This document shows, piece by piece, positions 43,488-50,139 of a stretch of 50,139 nucleotides of DNA. The translations under genes and the position numbers were made by a program. Under the pieces are notes generated by a model. That model was not told the DNA's origin and ran no database searches. It saw nothing but the letters and a program-made list of their open reading frames with translations. The stretch comes from BJGN01 sp041159865 (GTDB lineage: Bacteria > Bacteroidota > Bacteroidia > Chitinophagales > Saprospiraceae). Location of the stretch: positions 1 to 50,139 of the forward strand of contig JBEAXK010000106.1 in the NCBI GenBank assembly GCA_041159865.1, in the 5' to 3' direction. Position 1 is the first letter of the stretch; each line of letters opens with the position of its first letter.

Positions 43488-46283
43488 ATGCTAATTTACA
43501 ATGTTATGATTGATATTTGTATGAAAATTACAACTTTATTTAATGATTTTCAACCAGAAAGAACTTTTTTCTCTTCCATCCTATGGACAGTCATTTCTTT
43601 TACTTTTTATATCCTTTTTAGAAATCTGGTAATTATAAATTCCTCCAAAACAAGACAAATTTTTAATATAATCATCCTTTCAATATTTCAAATATCCATG
43701 CTTTTCTGTCTTATTAGCTGGATTAAATATACCCTTTGTTTACCAACGGTACCCCTTGCTTTGGATAATATTTTTAGGTTAGGCACGACAGGATTTTTAA
43801 CATTTTTAACTCATATTTGCCTAGTTGGTATTTTTTGGAAGCTGGGCAATGAAACCAACAAGCATTTTTTGATATTGATACCTCGATTAAAAAGAAGATT
43901 AATTTTATATTTAGTCATTTCCATTTTAACTCTTATCCCCTTTTATTTTTCTTCTATAAATATTCCATTAATAGGAATATTCCTTTTCAGTTTCTCTTTG
44001 TTCCTTATTTACGACCTCTTTTTGGAGGGACATTATGCTCATTTGACCTGGACTTTGACCTGGGTTTTGTTTTTTACCTTTTTTCACACCCAGCTACTTT
44101 ATAAATTCACGATAGAAAGAGAATGGAGTGAGATGCTTATTCTTTCCAAAAAATTATCTAGACTAGAAGATGAAAAACTAGTTCATGAACTGAGACATTC
44201 AAAAAGAAATAAAAATACATACATTGAGTTAAAAGAAATTCACAAAGATTGGGAAAGTGGAAAACTTTCTACTATTGAATATCAGACAAAAATCGAAAAA
44301 ACGCTTCAATTATCCCCTTATATTTCATCCTTTTACAAAGTAAAATATCATCCAAAAGATAATAACACATTCATAGGTACTGGAAAATTTTTTCTTTCAA
44401 CAGACAACGAATTAAGTTATGCTTTTCAGCCAGAGGAAGAATCTGTTTTAATTTTTGTCTTAAAAACGGACTTATCCAAACGACTGAGTAATTTAATGGC
44501 AGGAAATTATAAGGGCATCGAAAACCTGACAGATTACTCAGTCTCCATATACCATAAAAACAGGTCAATTTTCAATAAAGGAAATGAGACCTTTAATAAA
44601 CAAGAAAAAGTTGAAAATTTCAATCCATATTCGTTTCAAAAACAAATTTCTGCAAAACAGATGAGTTTTTCTTCGGTCTACAATTCTGGTTTGAGGGTTA
44701 TCATTGGAAAAAGACTCGGAGGATATGCAAAGCCACTTGCTTTCTTTTCATTTACAGCATCCCTTAGTTTATTCCTTTATTTTATTTATACATGGATAAA
44801 TAAAATCAGGAAAAAAGGATTCCATCTAAAGAATGCCATCCATTTCAAATCTTTAGGAAGCAGTATTCAAAGATCCCTTTTTTACCTTACTTTTTCATCT
44901 TTTTGCATGCTTAGTCTGACCACTTTATTTTATTTTAATAAATCAAGGAAGCAAGAAAATGAAAAAAGAAAATGGGATTTAGCCCAGGAGATTATTTCTA
45001 CCTTTCAAAGCAGATTTCATGGCTCTGAGAGTCAGCTTGCGTCCATTTCAAAACAACATGGATACGATTTGTTATACGTGGATGGTTCTAAAAATCGTTT
45101 GAAAAGCTTTCCATTTGATTTACCTGGAGGTACTCCAATACATTTAAATAAAGAACTTCCAAATATAAAAAAAGAAGAAATAACCTGGAAAGGAAGAGAT
45201 TTAATAAGAATCTGGTATCCCGTTCAAAATTATAAAGACAAATCAAAATCAGCTTGGCTGGGTATTTATTTTCCGAACGATGAAAAAAAATTAAGCAATG
45301 AAGCCATTGATTTTATAGGGGCACTTTTTAGCGGTTATTTGTTTTTATTGTTGAGTATATCAGCCATATCTATTTATATAACGAATTCATTAACAAATCC
45401 ACTTGACCAGTTGAGTAAGCACTTAAGCAATCTTAAAATAGATACTAGTGAAAAAATTACCTGGCACAAAAACGATGAAGTAGGTCAGTTGGTTTATGCG
45501 TATAATGCTGCCATTGATGCCCTTTGGGATAGTTCGGAAAAATTAAGAAAAACAGAGAGAGAGGTAGCCTGGCGTGAAATGGCAAAACAAGTAGCTCATG
45601 AGATTAAGAATCCCCTTACTCCGATGAAATTAAGCCTGCAATATTTACAAAGAGCAGGCAATCTTCATCCCGAACTTGTTCAGACCTTACTGCCTAATTT
45701 AACCCTTACGATGATGGAGCAGATCAATACCCTCGATCATATTGCTACTGCCTTTTCTCAGTTTGCTTCCATGCCTGGACCTGAAAACAGTACCTTTAAT
45801 CTGGTAGAACTTTTAGAACAAACTATTGAAATGTATCGTCATCAAATTGATAACGGTAATTACTTGACTTGTACCTTTCAGGAATCGTGTTATCCTGTTT
45901 TTGCAGACAAACATCAAATACAGAGAGTCGTTAATAACCTTTTAAATAACGCGGTTCAAGCAATTCCAGCAGAAAAGGCAGGAAATATCCATATCAGATT
46001 ATTTCAGTCTGACCATCAAAGAGTCCGTCTTGAAATTGAAGATAATGGCACGGGTGTGGAAAATGATACACAACAGAAAATATTTTCCCCCTACTTCACC
46101 ACAAAATCCTCCGGTACAGGACTTGGATTGGCCATGTGCAAAGATATTATTGAGAGTGCAGGTGGAATTATTGGATTTCATTCTACTAAAGATGAAACAA
46201 CCATTTTTTGGATTGAATTGCCTCTTGCTTTGAATGAAAATTCGATAGAAAATAAAATACCTCCTATGGCATTTGCATCTTAA
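43488..46283 (+). CDS. NtrY-like membrane sensor histidine kinase
   Basis: A 931-residue kinase. The N-terminal 230 residues carry about six membrane helices, followed by a large region that is likely extracytoplasmic and other helices at about 430-480; a last helix near 605-635 leads into a HAMP linker (SNLKIDTSEKITWHKNDEVGQL). The dimerisation helix reads QVAHEIKNPLTPMKLS, with the phosphorylated His704, and the ATP lid has NNLLNNAVQAIP and GTGLGLAMCKDI. This fits NtrY-type kinases, which sense nitrogen or redox state. No response regulator gene lies in the window. The next gene is a carotenoid desaturase 70 bases on, on its own start. Confidence 0.87.
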   Translation: MLIYNVMIDICMKITTLFNDFQPERTFFSSILWTVISFTFYILFRNLVIINSSKTRQIFNIIILSIFQISMLFCLISWIKYTLCLPTVPLALDNIFRLGTTGFLTFLTHICLVGIFWKLGNETNKHFLILIPRLKRRLILYLVISILTLIPFYFSSINIPLIGIFLFSFSLFLIYDLFLEGHYAHLTWTLTWVLFFTFFHTQLLYKFTIEREWSEMLILSKKLSRLEDEKLVHELRHSKRNKNTYIELKEIHKDWESGKLSTIEYQTKIEKTLQLSPYISSFYKVKYHPKDNNTFIGTGKFFLSTDNELSYAFQPEEESVLIFVLKTDLSKRLSNLMAGNYKGIENLTDYSVSIYHKNRSIFNKGNETFNKQEKVENFNPYSFQKQISAKQMSFSSVYNSGLRVIIGKRLGGYAKPLAFFSFTASLSLFLYFIYTWINKIRKKGFHLKNAIHFKSLGSSIQRSLFYLTFSSFCMLSLTTLFYFNKSRKQENEKRKWDLAQEIISTFQSRFHGSESQLASISKQHGYDLLYVDGSKNRLKSFPFDLPGGTPIHLNKELPNIKKEEITWKGRDLIRIWYPVQNYKDKSKSAWLGIYFPNDEKKLSNEAIDFIGALFSGYLFLLLSISAISIYITNSLTNPLDQLSKHLSNLKIDTSEKITWHKNDEVGQLVYAYNAAIDALWDSSEKLRKTEREVAWREMAKQVAHEIKNPLTPMKLSLQYLQRAGNLHPELVQTLLPNLTLTMMEQINTLDHIATAFSQFASMPGPENSTFNLVELLEQTIEMYRHQIDNGNYLTCTFQESCYPVFADKHQIQRVVNNLLNNAVQAIPAEKAGNIHIRLFQSDHQRVRLEIEDNGTGVENDTQQKIFSPYFTTKSSGTGLGLAMCKDIIESAGGIIGFHSTKDETTIFWIELPLALNENSIENKIPPMAFAS

Positions 46284-46352
46284 TCTATATCGCAATGAAC
46301 CCATGTTCTATAATTTTGTTTGTATTCAGAACCATTTATACGATTAAATTTT

Positions 46353-47804
46353 ATGGAAATTGGAATTGTGGGTGCCGGAATTGCAGGTTTGGCAGCGGCC
46401 GTCAGATCTGCTGTAGCTGGACATAAAGTAACTGTTTTTGAAGGTAATAGCTATCCAGGAGGGAAATTGACTGCCTTTGAAAAAGGTGGTTACCGGTTCG
46501 ATGCTGGTCCATCTTTGTTTACGATGCCTCAATATGTAGATGAATTATTCCATTTAGCCGGTGAAAAGCCTGAAAATTATTTTACATATACCCGATTAGA
46601 TCCAGTTTGTAATTATTTCTGGGAAGACGGAACAACCTTAAGTGCTTTTGCTGACAAAAATAAATTCAGCAAGGAAGCATCCAGTAAATTGAGTATTCCT
46701 GCATCGTATGTTTCTGACAGTTTAAAGGACAGCGAACATAAATATGACGCGAACGGGCGTATTTTCTTGGAAAAATCACTTCATAAATGGTCCACATGGC
46801 TTAATTTACCCGTTTTAAAAGCCCTGCTGAAAATTCACCAATATGACTTATTCTCCTCGATGAATAAGGTTAACGAAAGAATATTAAAACATCCAAAACT
46901 AGTCCAGTTATTCAATCGTTTTGCTACTTATAATGGATCCGATCCCTATAGGGCACCTGGATTGTTAACCATAATACCTCACTTTGAACATCATATTGGA
47001 GCTTATTATCCAAAAGATGGTATGCACAGCATAACAAAAGCGGTGTATGAATTAGCCTTGCGTTTAGGCGTAACTTTTCATTTTAATTCAAAAGTAGAGG
47101 AATTACTAGTTGAAAATAAGCAGATTAAAGGATTAAGAACGGCAAATCATATTTATTCCTATGATCGAATTATCTGCAATATGGATGTATTTTTTGCCTA
47201 CCAAAAATTATTACCCAATCATCCCAGACCCGAAAGAATTTTAAAACAAGAAAGATCCACATCTGCCATGATATTTTATTGGGGAATAAAAAAGGTTTTT
47301 CCACAACTGGAAATGCATAATATATTTTTCTCCAATGATTATAAAAACGAATTTAATCATTTGAAAGAAGGAAAAGTAGCCAAAGACGCAACTATCTATG
47401 TTAATTTAACCTCCAACCATACACCGACAGATGCACCACAAGGTTCCCAAAACTGGTTTGTTATGGTCAATGTTCCCAGCCAGGCAAAAAATCAACAAAA
47501 TTTTGATATTCAGGTTCTAAAAAAACAGATTATTTCAAAATTAAGCCATTTACTGGGGGAACCCATTGAACCGCTTATAGAAATGGAAGAAATATTAAGT
47601 CCAGCCGAGATCGAATCGAGAACTCAGTCTCATCAGGGATCATTATATGGGACATCTTCTAACAAACCTTTATCTGCCTTTCTTCGTCACCCTAATTTTT
47701 CAAAACAAATAAAAGGCCTTTATTTTTGTGGGGGAAGTGTACATCCTGGTGGAGGAATACCCTTATGCCTTTTATCTGCAAAGATTGCCGTCGATTTATT
47801 GTAA
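46353..47804 (+). CDS. CrtD-like carotenoid desaturase (FAD-dependent)
   Basis: A 483-residue flavoprotein. The dinucleotide fold MEIGIVGAGIAGLAAA is at the start, followed by the phytoene-desaturase signature GGYRFDAGPSLFTMP and a C-terminal FAD segment GLYFCGGSVHPGGGIP. The phrase with Asp-Ala-Gly-Pro-Ser-Leu-Phe-Thr is usual for Bacteroidota 1-hydroxycarotenoid 3,4-desaturase (CrtD) rather than CrtI; the exact substrate is inference. The open frame begins at a TTG at 46320, but ATG 46353 matches family starts. The next gene encodes carotenoid hydroxylase crtZ, so the two work on a carotenoid. Confidence 0.87.
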   Translation: MEIGIVGAGIAGLAAAVRSAVAGHKVTVFEGNSYPGGKLTAFEKGGYRFDAGPSLFTMPQYVDELFHLAGEKPENYFTYTRLDPVCNYFWEDGTTLSAFADKNKFSKEASSKLSIPASYVSDSLKDSEHKYDANGRIFLEKSLHKWSTWLNLPVLKALLKIHQYDLFSSMNKVNERILKHPKLVQLFNRFATYNGSDPYRAPGLLTIIPHFEHHIGAYYPKDGMHSITKAVYELALRLGVTFHFNSKVEELLVENKQIKGLRTANHIYSYDRIICNMDVFFAYQKLLPNHPRPERILKQERSTSAMIFYWGIKKVFPQLEMHNIFFSNDYKNEFNHLKEGKVAKDATIYVNLTSNHTPTDAPQGSQNWFVMVNVPSQAKNQQNFDIQVLKKQIISKLSHLLGEPIEPLIEMEEILSPAEIESRTQSHQGSLYGTSSNKPLSAFLRHPNFSKQIKGLYFCGGSVHPGGGIPLCLLSAKIAVDLL

Positions 47805-47831
47805 CCTATCATTTATCTATCCCTATATTTG
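47799..47831 (+). promoter_or_regulatory. Bacteroidota-type promoter for crtZ
   Basis: TTG at 47799-47801 and TATATTTG at 47824-47831, 22 bases apart, fit the Bacteroidota promoter pattern; the box is a perfect match. It begins at the end of the desaturase gene and lies 20 bases before the crtZ start, so crtZ may also be expressed separately. Confidence 0.5.
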
Positions 47832-47851
47832 TTAAACAAAATCAACTGAAA

Positions 47852-48319
47852 ATGTCTACTTTTATATTACCGGCTATTATAACGATTTTCACCGTCTTTT
47901 GTATGGAACTAGTTGCTTGGCTGGCCCATAAATACCTAATGCATGGATTTTTATGGATTTGGCATGAAGATCACCACCAACCAGAGGTAGAATCTGGCAA
48001 ATTTTTTCAAAAAAATGATTTATTTTTCTTAGTTTTCGCTATTCCAAGTGCAGCATCCTATATCATCGGATTAAGTACGCCAAATACCTGGTTACTTTAT
48101 GTTGGCATCGGTATTTCCATTTATGGTGTCATCTATTTTTTAATCCACGATGTTTATATTCATCAGCGTTTTTCCTGGTTTAAACATTTGGATAATTCCT
48201 ATTCCAGAGCCATTTTACGTGCACATGGAGCTCACCATGCACATACTGGAAAGGAGGCTGGAGAATCCTTTGGATTACTCTTAGTTTCGGCAAAATATTT
48301 TTTAAAAAGAACAAGGTAA
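47852..48319 (+). CDS. crtZ: Beta-carotene hydroxylase
   Basis: A 155-residue membrane di-iron hydroxylase that adds hydroxyl groups to the rings of beta-carotene (to zeaxanthin). Histidine boxes: HKYLMH (H26 and H31), HEDHH (38-42), HDVYIH, and HGAHHAH near 130. These eight or so His residues bind two irons. The frame extends upstream to 47726 through the desaturase gene, but ATG 47852 is the real start, 20 bases after a TATATTTG box. It pairs with the upstream desaturase. Confidence 0.92.
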   Translation: MSTFILPAIITIFTVFCMELVAWLAHKYLMHGFLWIWHEDHHQPEVESGKFFQKNDLFFLVFAIPSAASYIIGLSTPNTWLLYVGIGISIYGVIYFLIHDVYIHQRFSWFKHLDNSYSRAILRAHGAHHAHTGKEAGESFGLLLVSAKYFLKRTR

Positions 48320-48343
48320 ATCAACCTCATAAAAAAAGACAAA

Positions 48344-48895
48344 GTGGCATCTAAATTTCTGGAAGCAATATCAAATACTTTTCAAACACCATTGCCGGAA
48401 GCCAATGACTTAGATAAATATTTGGAAGAAATGCTCCCTCAGCTGGAAAGTTACAGTGACGATTTAGATATGGAAGATTTATATCTGGAACATCCATGGC
48501 TGGAATTTAGGGATGATGATTATTTCCACGAGTCTGTTTTACATTTTTTTAACCCCAACGAGGAATATTTAAACTCAGTAAATGGAGAAGTTTCTTTTGG
48601 ATACTGGCGAAAAATGAATCAGGCCAAAAAATTATTAATTGAAAATGGAGAAGGTAAATTATATGAATTAGCTTTTTTAGATGCTAATTTTTTTATATTA
48701 AAGAAACATGGTGACAACAGTCCATTAGGAAAATCAAGATATTTATTTTTAGTAAAAGAGGAAGTGGGTAAAAAACTGGAATGGCGGGATGCTATTGAGT
48801 TATTGCATAGAAGTTATCGAAATGGAAATGGGAATTTGAGTTATGTTATCTTTATTATATTAACCATCCTGGCTTTAATCATTTTATTCATTTAG
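48344..48895 (+). CDS. Tail-anchored acidic protein of unknown function
   Basis: A 183-residue protein with a GTG start at 48344. The first 160 residues are acidic and soluble (LEEMLPQLESYSDDLDMEDL, then FHESVLHFFNPNEEYL), and a single hydrophobic helix closes the protein (YVIFIILTILALIILFI), so it should be anchored in the membrane with its bulk in the cytoplasm. No export signal or known motif. It lies 24 bases after crtZ, probably in the same transcript. I do not recognise the family. Confidence 0.7.
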   Translation: MASKFLEAISNTFQTPLPEANDLDKYLEEMLPQLESYSDDLDMEDLYLEHPWLEFRDDDYFHESVLHFFNPNEEYLNSVNGEVSFGYWRKMNQAKKLLIENGEGKLYELAFLDANFFILKKHGDNSPLGKSRYLFLVKEEVGKKLEWRDAIELLHRSYRNGNGNLSYVIFIILTILALIILFI

Positions 48896-48905
48896 GTATC
48901 AAATA

Positions 48906-48936
48906 AAAAAAGGGATAACATAATTACCCCTTTTTT
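48906..48936. terminator. Bidirectional hairpin terminator
   Basis: The arms AAAAAAGGGATAA (48906-48918) and TTACCCCTTTTTT (48924-48936) pair over 13 positions with one mismatch and a five-base loop. Both arms end in A/T runs, so the hairpin can work in both directions between the convergent tail-anchored gene and nqrF. Confidence 0.75.
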
Positions 48937-48960
48937 AAATGTTTTCTTTTCATACTTCCA

Positions 48961-50139
48961 TTAACTTCCAAAGTCATCAAAAGCAACATTTTCCTCAGGA
49001 ACACCCATATTTGAAAGCATTGTTTGAACAGCAGAAAGCATTAAAGGAGGTCCACAAAGATAGTACTCAATTTCCTCTGGTTCAGGATGGTTTTTAAGAT
49101 AATTTTCCAAAACCACATTATGAATAAATCCAGTTAAACCCGTCCAGTTATCTTCAGGCATTGGCTCTGAAAGAGCGATATGGAAAGAGAAATTAGGAAA
49201 TTCCTTTTCAATATTTCTGAAATCCTCTATGTAGAATAATTCCTTTAAAGAACGACCGCCATACCAGTAGGAAACCTTTCTATTAGATTTTAAGGTGTGG
49301 AAAAGGTGGAAAATATGAGACCTCAGGGGAGCCATACCGGCACCACCACCAATATAAATCATTTCCTTTTCTGTAGGTTTAATAAAGAACTCGCCATAAG
49401 GACCTGAGATAGTTGCTTTATCTCCTTCTTTAAGACCAAACACATAAGAAGAACAAACGCCAGGATTTAGTTTCATCCAGCCATTAGAAGCTCTGTCCCA
49501 GGGAGGTGTAGCGATACGAATATTAAGCATTACAATATTACCTTCAGCAGGATGATTTGCCATAGAATAAGCACGAAACTGCTCTTCTTTATTAATCATT
49601 TTAAGACTCCAAAGATTAAACTTATCCCATTCATCTTTGAAAGCATCCGGTTTTTTACCCATACGGGGATGGGAAGTGATGTCAAAATCTTTGAAATCAA
49701 CTTCAATTTTAGGAACATCTATCTGGATATAGCCACCTGATTCAAAATCTAAGGTTTCACCATCAGGAAGTTTTACTACAAATTCTTTTATAAAAGTAGC
49801 CACATTATAGTTTGAAACTACCTCACATTCCCATTTCTTAATACCAAAAATCTCTTCAGGAATTTGGATTTCCATATCCTGACGAACTTTAACCTGGCAG
49901 GCGAGTCTTTTATGCTCTGCTACCTCTTTTCTGGTCAGGTGATTAAGTTCTGTGGGTAAAACATCACCACCACCTTTTGAAACATGACACTCGCACATAG
50001 CACAAGTTCCGCCACCTCCACAGGCAGAGGGTAAGAAAATATTATTATCTGCTAAAGAAGATAGTAAGGAACTACCTTGTTTAACCATAAGAGGAGCATC
50101 CTCATTTCCATTGATGATAATTTTTACATCTCCCTGAGC
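48961..50139 (-). CDS. nqrF: Na+-translocating NADH:quinone reductase subunit F, cut by the right edge
   Basis: The open frame reads leftward from the right edge of the window, so the N-terminal helix lies outside it; an internal ATG at 50088 is not the start. Visible parts: the 2Fe-2S site ACGGGGTCAMCECH with a fourth Cys in RLACQV, then IPEEIFGIKKWEC, the FAD-binding FRAYSMAN, and the NADH-binding IGGGAGMAPLRSH. NqrF takes electrons from NADH and starts the Na+-pumping NQR complex. The other subunits are presumably upstream, beyond the window. Confidence 0.94.
   Translation of the reverse strand, partial: AQGDVKIIINGNEDAPLMVKQGSSLLSSLADNNIFLPSACGGGGTCAMCECHVSKGGGDVLPTELNHLTRKEVAEHKRLACQVKVRQDMEIQIPEEIFGIKKWECEVVSNYNVATFIKEFVVKLPDGETLDFESGGYIQIDVPKIEVDFKDFDITSHPRMGKKPDAFKDEWDKFNLWSLKMINKEEQFRAYSMANHPAEGNIVMLNIRIATPPWDRASNGWMKLNPGVCSSYVFGLKEGDKATISGPYGEFFIKPTEKEMIYIGGGAGMAPLRSHIFHLFHTLKSNRKVSYWYGGRSLKELFYIEDFRNIEKEFPNFSFHIALSEPMPEDNWTGLTGFIHNVVLENYLKNHPEPEEIEYYLCGPPLMLSAVQTMLSNMGVPEENVAFDDFGS

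Noticed and set aside
1..50139. CRISPR array, tRNA, rRNA, insertion sequence or phage genes
   Set aside because: No regular spaced repeats, cloverleaf-like sequence, transposase, integrase or phage proteins were seen on reading the window.

Overview
This window is about 50 kb of chromosome from a low-GC member of the Bacteroidota. The evidence is a type IX secretion plug protein (DUF5103), DUF4105, DUF2279, a TIGR04076 protein, Na+-pumping NQR and almost no Shine-Dalgarno sequences. Where promoters can be seen they follow the TTG-N20ish-TAnnTTTG pattern. The planctomycete-style cytochrome and DUF1501 genes suggest a Saprospiria- or Cytophagia-like lineage, but that placement is inference. No rRNA, tRNA, CRISPR array, integrase or insertion sequence was seen. 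Most of the window is ordinary chromosome.

Layout. 1-1040: the 5' part of an AAA ATPase gene on the minus strand and a repeat-like spacer. 1041-3852: an operon of aldo/keto reductase, NhaC-type antiporter and TIGR04076 protein. 3947-9215: a light and metal block with a 49-aa DUF2256 protein, a photolyase/cryptochrome of the DPRP family that has lost its Fe-S ligands, a ferritin-like/VIT iron transporter and a P-type cation ATPase. 9258-13296 (minus): a large lipoprotein dehydrogenase with HEAT repeats and a c-type haem, and a DUF3365 haem lipoprotein. 13430-13790: a probable gene relic.

13822-25306: housekeeping genes (phosphohexomutase, pcm, tadA, guaB, pdxH), the T9SS plug protein, a TolC plus membrane-fusion-protein pair, a TIGR04282 glycosyltransferase and a bacilliredoxin. 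25348-33863: P1 peptidase, MobA-like nucleotidyltransferase, DUF2279, rimK, a UMF1-type MFS transporter, DUF4105, a HAD phosphatase, a dicarboxylate/amino-acid symporter and a 51-aa membrane protein. 33856-43380 (minus): dnaE, then a three-gene planctomycete-type cluster (PSD1 cytochrome, Tat-exported DUF1501, DUF2231/cytochrome/LRR membrane protein). 43488-48895: an NtrY-like sensor kinase, two carotenoid genes (CrtD-like desaturase, crtZ hydroxylase) and a tail-anchored unknown protein. 48961-50139 (minus): nqrF, cut by the window edge.

How the genes fit together. Two separate sets of periplasmic haem proteins suggest oxidative breakdown of organic substrates feeding an electron chain. The carotenoid, photolyase, bacilliredoxin and iron-export genes point to light and oxidative stress. 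The most distinctive features are the cluster-less photolyase next to DUF2256, the paired ferritin-VIT and P-type ATPase, the three-gene PSD1/DUF1501/DUF2231 operon, and a terminator hairpin built into the final codons of pdxH. I did not find a clearly new defence or mobile system.
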